This document shows, piece after piece, positions 26,414-34,124 of a DNA stretch of 64,000 nucleotides. The stretch is from assembly GCA_016794145.1 (NCBI GenBank), contig JAEUKP010000012.1, positions 1 to 64,000 of the forward strand. Reading direction: 5' to 3'. Origin of the DNA: Alphaproteobacteria bacterium. Its GTDB lineage: Bacteria; Pseudomonadota; Alphaproteobacteria; Micavibrionales; Micavibrionaceae. The position numbers and the translations under genes are program-made. The notes below the pieces were generated by a model. It was not told the origin of the DNA, searched no databases, and saw only the letters and a program-made list of their open reading frames with translations. Every line of letters begins with the position of its first letter. Position 1 is the stretch's first letter.

Positions 26414-27139
26414 ATGTCAAATAGTCTGGTAAATGCTCGTGGCAGTGCGTTAATTTATATTCTTATTGCCGTCGCATTGTTGGCAGCATTGACTGTTAGC
26501 CTGATGGAACCATCTGGACAGCAGGCGCAAAGTCAAAGCTCAACGAATATGGTGACGGATGTGAGCGGGCAGGTTAGTTTTATTTCTTCTGCCATATCGG
26601 AATGTATTTTATCGCATCCAGATCAGGATTCAGAATTAACCGCAACAGAACAAAAAAATGCTCCTTATCCCATTAACCCAAGCGATCCTTATTTTGATTC
26701 TCAATCAGCGGACCCTTTATCTGATCCCGATGACAGTGTGAAATGGATACGCTGTCCAGGGAGCCCCGGGGGAAGTGGCCCAACCAACCAGAATCATGCG
26801 CGTATTTTTGGTGGGACATCAGGAAAGTTCCTCCCCCCCGCCCCCGCGATGTTTAGTGATTGGACGTATTATAACGGGTCAGATGGTATTTATATTATGA
26901 CGACTACAACCAAAACAGATCCGTTTATTGCAAGTTCTGTTGCAAAATTAGATGCAAAATATTCGCATTGCGAGGGCGAGGTGATTGATCGTAGATCACT
27001 TGGATCCATCAACATTACAACAGATACAACCCCTGGGTCTGGAGGTGTCCGGACCTGTCCTGCAAACACGCTTTGCTTCAGATATTGGATTGTTCTGAAA
27101 CCAAGCGCTATCCATCAGGATACAGATTGTCCGACTTAA
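26414..27139 (+). CDS. Second pilin-like exported protein
   Basis: A 241-residue protein beginning NSLVNARGSALIYILIAVAL (in part), a hydrophobic helix that follows Arg-Gly-Ser, again like a pilin signal segment without the +5 Glu. The rest is polar, with Pro- and Ser-rich loops and five cysteines spread over the C-terminal half, including a late pair near VRTCPANTLCF. ATG 26414 is preferred over a TTG three bases earlier because of the GGGAGAGAG nine bases upstream. It lies behind a terminator and ends convergently against asd. It is likely a minor pilin or a fibre component together with the previous gene. Confidence 0.6.
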   Translation: MSNSLVNARGSALIYILIAVALLAALTVSLMEPSGQQAQSQSSTNMVTDVSGQVSFISSAISECILSHPDQDSELTATEQKNAPYPINPSDPYFDSQSADPLSDPDDSVKWIRCPGSPGGSGPTNQNHARIFGGTSGKFLPPAPAMFSDWTYYNGSDGIYIMTTTTKTDPFIASSVAKLDAKYSHCEGEVIDRRSLGSINITTDTTPGSGGVRTCPANTLCFRYWIVLKPSAIHQDTDCPT

Positions 27140-27168
27140 ATTATATCCACTTCAATTTGTAGAACGGC

Positions 27169-27188
27169 GAAATAGTAAAATCTATTTC
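27169..27188. terminator. Short hairpin between pilin-like gene and asd
   Basis: A perfect seven-base inverted repeat (GAAATAG / CTATTTC, loop TAAAAT) sits exactly at the convergent junction and includes the asd stop codon. It is AT-rich and has no long T-run, so it is only a possible bidirectional transcript end. Confidence 0.35.
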
Positions 27189-28198
27189 TGCAAATAATCT
27201 TTGATCAGAAGTTCCGCAATCTGGACTGCGTTGAGCGCGGCACCTTTCCGGAGATTGTCGGATACACACCAGAAATTTAGACCATTTTCAAGAGAGCTAT
27301 CCTCGCGGAGCCGTGATACAAAAACGCTATCTTCGCCTTGGATTTCAACCGGAGTTACAAATTCCATCTCTGTTTCAAGATCAATCAATTGAATGCCTGG
27401 TGCTTTTTGTAATAGAACCATCGCATCATGTACCGATAATTCACGTTCGAATTCAACATTGACCATTTCACCGTGCCCTATAAAGCTTGGAATCCGGACA
27501 CAATTGGCACAAACCTTGATATTTTTATCAAGAATTTTGCGTGTTTCGACCTCCATCTTCCACTCTTCTTTTGTCCGGCGATCATCCATAAAGACATCAA
27601 TCTGGGGGATGGCATTAAAGGCAATTTGTTTTTTAAAGATATTTGGCTCTGGGGACCCATTCATAAAGATTGCGCGTGTCTGGTTAAACAATTCATCCAT
27701 CGCCTCTTTTCCTGCACCAGATACAGACTGATAGGTTGAGACAACAACCCGGCGGATTTTGGCAACGTCATGCAAGGGTTTGAGAGCGAGTACCATTTGA
27801 ATTGTAGAACAATTTGGATTTGCGATAATATTTTTCTTTTTGTAATCGGCAAGGTCATCCGGATTTACTTCGGGGACAACGAGCGGAATATCAGGATCCA
27901 TACGGAATTGAGATGTATTATCAATAACAACGGCACCAGCAGCCGCTGCGCGTGGTACAAATTCTGCGGAAATTTGAGCCCCTGCAGACGAAAGGACAAT
28001 GTCGGTTCCTTTAAAGTCGTATTTTGCAAGGTCCTGAATTTTAAGATCATGATCTCCGAAAGAAACTTCGGTCCCTGCGGATCGCTGTGATGCAAGTGGG
28101 ATCAGCTCTGAGATAGGGAAATGACGTTCTTTGAGGGTAGAGAGCATTTCTCTCCCGACATTGCCTGATGCGCCTATGACTGCAATTTTGTATCCCAT
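27182..28198 (-). CDS. asd: Aspartate-semialdehyde dehydrogenase
   Basis: Asd reduces aspartyl-4-phosphate to aspartate semialdehyde with NADPH, feeding lysine/diaminopimelate, threonine and methionine synthesis. The NADP loop IGASGNVGREML opens the protein, the catalytic Cys130 lies in IANPNCSTIQM, and the QSVSGAGKEAMDEL and HGEMVNVEFE segments are conserved. At 338 residues it is the usual length. It is a single gene whose promoter faces that of a plus-strand receiver-HPt gene, 80 bases away. Confidence 0.96.
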   Translation of the reverse strand: MGYKIAVIGASGNVGREMLSTLKERHFPISELIPLASQRSAGTEVSFGDHDLKIQDLAKYDFKGTDIVLSSAGAQISAEFVPRAAAAGAVVIDNTSQFRMDPDIPLVVPEVNPDDLADYKKKNIIANPNCSTIQMVLALKPLHDVAKIRRVVVSTYQSVSGAGKEAMDELFNQTRAIFMNGSPEPNIFKKQIAFNAIPQIDVFMDDRRTKEEWKMEVETRKILDKNIKVCANCVRIPSFIGHGEMVNVEFERELSVHDAMVLLQKAPGIQLIDLETEMEFVTPVEIQGEDSVFVSRLREDSSLENGLNFWCVSDNLRKGAALNAVQIAELLIKDYLQK

Positions 28199-28278
28199 AA
28201 TAGCGTTCCATTTCTTTAATCTTTTATTGATAGCTTAATCGCTAGAATGTTACTTGAACTCTGTCAAGGCTGTAAGTC

Positions 28279-29022
28279 ATGTGTAAAGCCAAAATCCTCT
28301 TGATTGAAGATACAGATAGTGTCCGCGAGGTCCTAACCAGACAATTAGAAGCTCTTGGCGTATCTGTCACTGCGTTATCTGATGGGGATAGGGTAAAATA
28401 TGAATTGGACCAAACACATTACGATCTTGTGATTGCCGATTTACATTTACCTGACTGTTCCGGGCTTGATATTGCAAGATTTGCACGTGCGAAGGATTGT
28501 AAAATTATATTGTTAAGTGGCGATGCACAGGCTGTATCGGGTCATAACGCAATGTTAGCACAATTTGATCAGATTCTGGTGAAGCCGGTTACATTACAGG
28601 TTCTCAAGAATATACTCTCTCGGTACGGATTGATAGATTCAGATCAAGTAGCCCCCATCATAAAGAAGAGGGATCAAACGATAGAGACAGAAGAAAATGC
28701 GATTAACCTTCCGGCTTTAACCGAACAGATGGGTCATTTAGATGACATTGCTTTACAAATGTTGTCCAGATTCCCAGACATGATGAGACCATTGGTTTTA
28801 GAGATTCTGCACCTTTCTGAAACCGGGGAGACAGAAAAAATAGTCGATCTTGCGCATTCGTTAAAAGGAGCGGCCAGATCTGCCGGGGCTTTGAGGCTTG
28901 GAAATTTGGTTGAAAAAATACAGGAATCTGCAGCACATAATTTATGTGACAGAGACGAGATTGATAAGATGCTGACTGAATTTACACATGTTGAGATGGA
29001 CATACATCAATTATGCCATTAA
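28279..29022 (+). CDS. Two-component protein: receiver domain fused to HPt domain
   Basis: A 247-residue signalling protein. Residues 1-120 are a CheY-like receiver with acidic ILLIEDTDSVR, phospho-acceptor Asp54 (VIADLHLPD), the switch Ser (LLSGD) and the conserved lysine (LVKPV). Residues about 140-245 are a helical HPt domain whose phosphohistidine lies in LAHSLKGAARSAGALRLG. Such a protein relays phosphate between a hybrid kinase and a final regulator, but it has no kinase or output domain and no two-component gene nearby. It is probably the phosphotransfer step of an unlinked pathway. Confidence 0.88.
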   Translation: MCKAKILLIEDTDSVREVLTRQLEALGVSVTALSDGDRVKYELDQTHYDLVIADLHLPDCSGLDIARFARAKDCKIILLSGDAQAVSGHNAMLAQFDQILVKPVTLQVLKNILSRYGLIDSDQVAPIIKKRDQTIETEENAINLPALTEQMGHLDDIALQMLSRFPDMMRPLVLEILHLSETGETEKIVDLAHSLKGAARSAGALRLGNLVEKIQESAAHNLCDRDEIDKMLTEFTHVEMDIHQLCH

Positions 29023-29043
29023 TTTGCACGTCGGTGAAAAAGA

Positions 29044-29874
29044 TTATCTCTTGATTTTTGACATGATATTTGTCCATGTCGTCATTTGGTCAAAGAACGT
29101 TTCACGGGTTCTAACCAAGAGTTTCTTCCATTTTTGGAATGGAACGGCTTCTGTCAGATCATAATCGGGTAAGTAACTATAAGGCGCACTTTCATCCCAG
29201 GATTTAACATTCTTGATTGTTTCAGTCATACGGTCAGGATTTTTTAGAATCCATGAAATAATCGGGCCCCCGATTTGATCTGCTAAACTTTGTATACCTT
29301 GGTGGGGGTTGTAGATACGGGGTTTTGATTCTAGATTCGGCGCGGCCTGGTCCGGTGATTTCTGGCTATTTTCCTGACGGCGTTTTATATCTTCTGGATC
29401 AGGGGTAGGTGGCCATCGGGCAACATCAAAATTCAAGCGCAATTGCCCGACAAAATAGTAAAGGGCTGCTTGTTCCATTCTATTCCTGTCAGCCAGGGAT
29501 TTTGATATCAGAAATAGACCATGTGGGGGCACGGCACCCCGATCAGATTCAACCAAACGGATCAAATTCTGGATATCGACATCATTATGCGCCAAAGCGG
29601 CATCGCCTATATGGTTCCATTCCTCCAGGTCCTCGGGTTCTACCAATGCATCCTCAGGGGGGAGTGCTGTATAGACAGGAACATCTGTATGATCTTCATT
29701 TTTTGGAATCTCTGTTGTTTTTTCCTCTGGTACTTCCGCTGCTTTTTCAGGCGGTGTATTTGTTGGAGCGGGCTTTGGTTTCAGATGATGCATGCCAATA
29801 TAGCCTGATTGTTGGGCACTGGCCGCATTTGTGGTGATAACAACGAGGATGCAGGCAAGAAAAAGGGATTTCAT
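29044..29874 (-). CDS. Exported protein of unknown function
   Basis: A 276-residue protein with a clean signal peptide (MKSLFLACILVVITTNAASA, cleavage before QQSG). A Pro- and Glu-rich stretch (about 30-75) follows, then a helical domain with tetratricopeptide-like character (EEWNHIGDAALAHND, about 84-145; SLADRNRMEQAALYYFVGQ), then a charged segment and a Trp-containing helical tail (around residue 250). It is convergent with the receiver-HPt gene and divergent from xseA. I know no family name for it; a periplasmic helper role is only a guess. Confidence 0.65.
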   Translation of the reverse strand: MKSLFLACILVVITTNAASAQQSGYIGMHHLKPKPAPTNTPPEKAAEVPEEKTTEIPKNEDHTDVPVYTALPPEDALVEPEDLEEWNHIGDAALAHNDVDIQNLIRLVESDRGAVPPHGLFLISKSLADRNRMEQAALYYFVGQLRLNFDVARWPPTPDPEDIKRRQENSQKSPDQAAPNLESKPRIYNPHQGIQSLADQIGGPIISWILKNPDRMTETIKNVKSWDESAPYSYLPDYDLTEAVPFQKWKKLLVRTRETFFDQMTTWTNIMSKIKR

Positions 29875-29985
29875 GACAATCTTTCTATATTACAAAACAG
29901 AACAGCTTATTTTATCAGGAATTTTAAAGAAAAAGATAGGGTAAAACAGGATTGTCATTCAACAGAATTTGACGTTATATGCGGT

Positions 29986-31329
29986 ATGGCTATTGGTAAT
30001 AATATTCCAGAACTTTCAGTATCTGAACTTGCGTATTCTTTAAAGAAAACGCTTGAAGACACGTATGCCCGCGTCCGTGTTCGTGGGGAATTATCAAAGG
30101 TAAAGATTCATACATCAGGGCATTTATATTCAGATTTGAAAGATGCGGATTCTGTTCTGAATATCATCTGTTGGAAAGGGAGCTTAGGAAAGTTGGCCGT
30201 CCGTCCGGAAGAGGGGCTGGATGTTATTTGTACAGGGCGGATCACCAGTTATCCTGCCCGGTCCAATTACCAGATGATTGTTGAAAACATGGAGCTAGCA
30301 GGGGTCGGGGCCCTTTTAAAACTTCTGGAAGATCGAAAAAAATCCCTGGCAGCAGAAGGATTATTTGATGCATCACGCAAAAAGAAATTGCCTTATCTGC
30401 CTCAGGTTATTGGTGTTATAACGTCTCCGACTGGGGCAGTGATTCGGGATATCCTTCATCGTCTTGCAGACCGGTTTCCGTGTCATGTTATCCTTTGGCC
30501 TGTCCGTGTACAGGGGGAGGGGGCTTCCCAAGAAGTGACTGCTGCCATTAATGGATTTAATCATCTACCACAGGATGGAGACGTCCCGCGACCTGACCTG
30601 ATCATTGTGGCACGAGGGGGCGGATCTTTGGAAGATTTAATGCCATTTAATGAAGAAAATGTTGTGCGCGCTGCGGCGAATAGTCGGATTCCGCTTATTT
30701 CGGCAGTTGGCCATGAAACGGATACGACTCTGATTGATTTTGCATCAGATCTGCGGGCCCCAACACCAACAGCGGCGGCAGAAATGGCGGTGCCGGAGCG
30801 ACTCCAGATTCAGGGCTTTGTTGATGATTCGCAAAGGCGTCTTTACCAGTTCTTGAATCGTCAGATCCACAATAAACAGGATTATCTACGGCATGTTGCC
30901 GCCCGTCTTGGAAACCCGGAACGCATTCTTGAATTACGCACCCAAAGGCTTGATCACCTTTCCTCAAGGTTATCGCATATGTTGGGGCGTCGGGTAGAGT
31001 ATGCTTTTCAATCCTTAATCAAAATTTCGGGTCGATTGATGAGCCCTCAACAACGAATTGATATGTCAAGAAAAAATCTGGATTTTACATCTGATCGTCT
31101 TCACCGGGGATTTTTTCAATATGTTTCGTCGGAAGAGAACCGGATCAATAATCTCTCGCATCTTCTCGACGTTTTGTCATTCAAATCTGTTTTAGGTCGT
31201 GGATACGCTGTAATCCGTGATTCTGATAGAAAACCAGTGACGTCCAGCCTAAAAATTCAGAAAAATGATAGGGTTTCTATAGAATTCAAAGACGGGATTA
31301 TTCATTCGGTTGTTGAAGAAGCTTCTTAA
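29986..31329 (+). CDS. xseA: Exodeoxyribonuclease VII large subunit
   Basis: XseA, with XseB, degrades single-stranded DNA in both directions. The N-terminal OB-fold domain (VRVRGELSKVKIHTSGHLYSDLKD), the AEGLFDASRKKKLP motif and the catalytic domain with GVITSPTGAVIRDI, ARGGGSLEDLMPFNEE, and GHETDTTLIDFASDLRAPTPTAAAE are all typical. A coiled coil follows and the C-terminal RGYAVI strand closes the protein. I chose ATG 29986, which gives 447 residues, matching the family; the open frame extends upstream to 29809 without similarity. xseB is not seen. A small unknown gene follows 18 bases later. Confidence 0.95.
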   Translation: MAIGNNIPELSVSELAYSLKKTLEDTYARVRVRGELSKVKIHTSGHLYSDLKDADSVLNIICWKGSLGKLAVRPEEGLDVICTGRITSYPARSNYQMIVENMELAGVGALLKLLEDRKKSLAAEGLFDASRKKKLPYLPQVIGVITSPTGAVIRDILHRLADRFPCHVILWPVRVQGEGASQEVTAAINGFNHLPQDGDVPRPDLIIVARGGGSLEDLMPFNEENVVRAAANSRIPLISAVGHETDTTLIDFASDLRAPTPTAAAEMAVPERLQIQGFVDDSQRRLYQFLNRQIHNKQDYLRHVAARLGNPERILELRTQRLDHLSSRLSHMLGRRVEYAFQSLIKISGRLMSPQQRIDMSRKNLDFTSDRLHRGFFQYVSSEENRINNLSHLLDVLSFKSVLGRGYAVIRDSDRKPVTSSLKIQKNDRVSIEFKDGIIHSVVEEAS

Positions 31330-31347
31330 ATCAGCTAGAGAATAAGA

Positions 31348-31848
31348 ATGCGTTTACCTTTATCAGAATTTTTGCAAAAACTTGGGGTCAGTTATTTGCT
31401 AGGCTCCTACGAAACATGCCCATGGTCTGTGACGGATAATGGCAGTGGCAAAACATGTAGTGCCGAAGTGCGTATGAGCCCCGATAGTGAAGAAATTGAG
31501 GCCGAGTTACAGATTTTTTATGAACAACCTGAACCCGGGAAACCACCAGTTGAACAAATCCTTTGGTTAAAAGCACTTCCGCATCAAACTAAATGGGATG
31601 TTGTGGATCTGAGAATTAGACGGGAAGATTGGCGTGGTAAAATGTACGGGTGGGAGGAGAAATGTTGCAATTTCTTCCGTGCCTGTGTCATTGAGTTGGA
31701 CCAAGGCCGCATTCCTGATATAGATGGCTTACTTGAAAAAGAAATGAAAGAGAACGAACGTTTCAGTGGCGGTAAAGGCGGTGGTGGAAAATCCCCCAAA
31801 ATAAAACCAGCCCAACTTCTTCAAATGAAACAAAGCAACGGCATGTAA
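31348..31848 (+). CDS. Conserved small protein of unknown function downstream of xseA
   Basis: A 166-residue cytoplasmic protein. It has several tryptophans and cysteines (CPWSVTD, CCNFFRAC) and a central acidic region (EIEAELQIFYEQPEPG), and it ends in a glycine- and lysine-rich tail (SGGKGGGGKSPKIKP) that could bind nucleic acid or be a linker. I do not recognise the family, although small unknowns of this kind often follow xseA in alphaproteobacteria. It starts 18 bases behind xseA and ends three bases before the convergent murI. Confidence 0.65.
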   Translation: MRLPLSEFLQKLGVSYLLGSYETCPWSVTDNGSGKTCSAEVRMSPDSEEIEAELQIFYEQPEPGKPPVEQILWLKALPHQTKWDVVDLRIRREDWRGKMYGWEEKCCNFFRACVIELDQGRIPDIDGLLEKEMKENERFSGGKGGGGKSPKIKPAQLLQMKQSNGM

Positions 31849-31850
31849 TT

Positions 31851-32663
31851 TTATGATTGGATATCAATCAGCATGACATCCTCTGGTGTGATTTGATCAT
31901 TATAGAATTTCGCGGCATTTTCTGCAAAACGCTGGGGATCATCGGTTACAAAAAATTTTATTTTCGGGCTTGTTTTTTCACTAGGATTTTTCTTGATAAG
32001 TTTGGCTAAGTGATGCGAAGCCGCTTCACCACTGTTAATCAAGGTAACACCCGTTCCAAGCATTTCTTTGATAAGTGGTGCAAATAAAGGAAAATGGGTG
32101 CATCCGAGAATCAAAGTGTCCGGAGAATTCTTTTGTTTAAAGATCGGGTCAAGATAAGTGTGGAGTGTTGATTTTGCAATATCTGTGTTTGCCCAGCCTT
32201 CTTCTGCGAGTGCCACCAATATCTGGCATGCGACAGAGGATATTTTGCAATCGGGATTTTGTTTTATTAAGGCATTTTTATAAGCCTCACTCTTGATCGT
32301 TCCAGATGTTGCAATGACCCCGATATGACCTGTACGGGAGGCCGAGACTGCGCTTTCTGCAGCAGGATCAATCATTCCAATAACGGGTATATCCTTTGCC
32401 AGTGCCTTGACTGTCGTTAATCCATGGGTAGAGGCCGTATTACAGGCGACAATAATCGCCTGGACATCGTGATGTAGAATTTCTTTTGTCAGGTTTGCTG
32501 CGTACCGGGCAACAGTTTCCGGGCTTTTTGTTCCGTAAGGAAGGCGTGCGGTGTCGCCGATATAAATAAACGATTCGTAGGGGAAGTGACTTTGCAATGC
32601 TTTAAGAACTGTTAGGCCACCGATTCCTGAATCGAAAACCCCAATCGGTTTATTTTGAGACAT
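31851..32663 (-). CDS. murI: Glutamate racemase
   Basis: MurI makes D-glutamate for peptidoglycan. The N-terminal IGVFDSGIGGLTVLKAL, the catalytic cysteine motifs ACNTASTHGL and LGCTHFPLF, and GMIDPA all match. The two cysteines act as the acid-base pair. I chose ATG 32663, giving 270 residues; an upstream GTG at 32717 would add an unconserved leader. It faces hpf divergently and converges with the unknown gene downstream of xseA. Confidence 0.94.
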   Translation of the reverse strand: MSQNKPIGVFDSGIGGLTVLKALQSHFPYESFIYIGDTARLPYGTKSPETVARYAANLTKEILHHDVQAIIVACNTASTHGLTTVKALAKDIPVIGMIDPAAESAVSASRTGHIGVIATSGTIKSEAYKNALIKQNPDCKISSVACQILVALAEEGWANTDIAKSTLHTYLDPIFKQKNSPDTLILGCTHFPLFAPLIKEMLGTGVTLINSGEAASHHLAKLIKKNPSEKTSPKIKFFVTDDPQRFAENAAKFYNDQITPEDVMLIDIQS

Positions 32664-32851
32664 TATTGTGGAACGTCCCGTATCAGAACTTTGTATCTTT
32701 TTTGTATTTTGGGTCACGATTTATCTTTTGTTCAACTTTTCCCATGGTAGAATAAAACTATATCCTGTCTTAGCAGTCTCTTAACGATTCATCAATAAAA
32801 AGGCTGTTAAGCTTAAATTCTCCAATAATAAGAACCAAAGGAGTCAAAATT

Positions 32852-33484
32852 ATGGAACTCGCAATTCACGGAAAACAAATGGATGTGGGAGACGCTTTGC
32901 GGACACATGTCACAGCTCGTTTAGAAGACATCAATTCAAAATATTTTAATCGCGCGATTGATGTCAATGTCACGTTCAGTCCGGAAAGTCATTCTTTTGT
33001 TAAGTCCCATGTTTCTCTCCGTGTTGGAAAGGATATTATGGTCCAAGCAACCGCTGTTGAACCGAATGCGTATGCCGCATTTGATTCCGCTGCAGAGAAA
33101 GTCGGGAAACAATTAAGCCGTTATAAACGTCGTTTGCGTGATCATCACGAACGGTTGGAACAATCGCCCGAGGCTGAGTTAACAAAGGCGCGTGATTATG
33201 TTCTTGCAATCAAGGAAATTGAAGGCTTGTCTGATAAAGATGTTGAGGACGAGGATATCCCGCAAGGCGAGGACCCCTTGATTATTGCCGAGGTTGCAAC
33301 ACATATTCAGAAAATGAGTGTTTCAGATGCGGTGATGAGAATGGATTTGTCTGGACAGTCTGCTTTGCTTTTCCGCAATCCAAAAAACAATCGTTTGAAT
33401 ATGGTATATCGTCGTGCAGACGGTCATATTGGTTGGGTTGAACCTGCAGAAGAAGTGATAGTAAATTCTGCTGCTGCTGAATAA
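32852..33484 (+). CDS. hpf: Ribosome hibernation-promoting factor, long form
   Basis: Long HPF binds the 30S decoding centre and dimerises ribosomes into 100S particles in stationary phase. The N-terminal half (about 1-105) is the YfiA-type domain with the basic helix KQLSRYKRRLRDHHER; a linker follows; the C-terminal domain (about 150-205) has the long-form signature SALLFRNPKNNRLNMVYRRADGHIGW. Length (210) is usual. A strong AAAGGAG stands at 32837-32843, eight bases before the ATG. A terminator at 33513-33545 separates it from the PtsN-like gene. In relatives rpoN lies upstream; here murI does. Confidence 0.93.
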   Translation: MELAIHGKQMDVGDALRTHVTARLEDINSKYFNRAIDVNVTFSPESHSFVKSHVSLRVGKDIMVQATAVEPNAYAAFDSAAEKVGKQLSRYKRRLRDHHERLEQSPEAELTKARDYVLAIKEIEGLSDKDVEDEDIPQGEDPLIIAEVATHIQKMSVSDAVMRMDLSGQSALLFRNPKNNRLNMVYRRADGHIGWVEPAEEVIVNSAAAE

Positions 33485-33512
33485 TTACAAAAATCATAAG
33501 TATAAAGTTTAT

Positions 33513-33545
33513 AAAAAACCGATCTTTAAGGATCGGTTTTTTTTA
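33513..33545 (+). terminator. Rho-independent terminator behind hpf
   Basis: AAAAACCGATC and GATCGGTTTTT form an extended stem with a small loop, followed by a run of Ts reaching 33545. The symmetry of A-run and T-run means it could work on both strands, but only the plus strand has a gene ending just before it. Confidence 0.9.
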
Positions 33546-33649
33546 TTGTTTTTTTCGTGGATTTCTAGAAAAAATGGGATAGGTGATATGGTGTTCAATT
33601 CTTATTGTCTTTAGAAGAGAATAAAGAAAAAAACAAGGGAGGCTTATCA

Positions 33650-34117
33650 ATGATGGTTACGAATGATATTCATTTTTCAGCAATGCGTTTTGGAATTAAA
33701 GGAGCTAATCCTTCGCAAATTCTGAGAAATCTATCATATGCGATTTCACAAGACACACAGTTGGGTCCGGATGAATTACGGGCAACACTTGATAATCTTA
33801 TGAAGGCGTCGCTGATTGGCATTGGTGAAGGGGTCGGTGTTTTTGACTGGGTGTCTGAAGGGGTTCAGGCTTCGTATGTTTTATGTGGTCTTCTTGAAAC
33901 ACCTGTTTCCTTCCCATCTGTAGATGATAGTCCAATTGACATTATTCTGGTTCTGATTTCACCAGAAAAAAATGGCCCCCTTCATTTGCAATACCTTTCC
34001 CGCCTCACACGGCTTTTCCGCGAGCAACGTCTTTTACAGGATCTACGTTCTGTGACATGTGTAGACGGGATGAAATCTGTTCTGTCTCCTGAAAACCGGA
34101 AACTTCTGGCTGCGTAG
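33650..34117 (+). CDS. PtsN/EIIA-like protein lacking the phospho-histidine
   Basis: A 155-residue protein with the fold and spacing of the nitrogen phosphotransferase EIIA (PtsN). The helix-rich start (PSQILRNLSYAISQDTQL), the LMKASLIGIG strand, the IDIILVLISPEKN and LHLQYLSRLTRLFRE segments align well. The active loop that reads AIPHA or AIPHG in true PtsN reads VGVFDWVSEG here, so the histidine that takes phosphate is replaced by an acidic/aromatic pair. It cannot be phosphorylated in the normal way. I chose ATG 33650, which has GGAGG seven bases upstream. Lying just after hpf, where ptsN is expected, it may be a decayed or locked regulatory form. Confidence 0.75.
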   Translation: MMVTNDIHFSAMRFGIKGANPSQILRNLSYAISQDTQLGPDELRATLDNLMKASLIGIGEGVGVFDWVSEGVQASYVLCGLLETPVSFPSVDDSPIDIILVLISPEKNGPLHLQYLSRLTRLFREQRLLQDLRSVTCVDGMKSVLSPENRKLLAA

Positions 34118-34124
34118 GGACCTT

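Noticed and set aside
32664..32851. Sigma-54 promoter before hpf
   Set aside because: No TGGCAC-N5-TTGC-like pair in the gap between murI and hpf.
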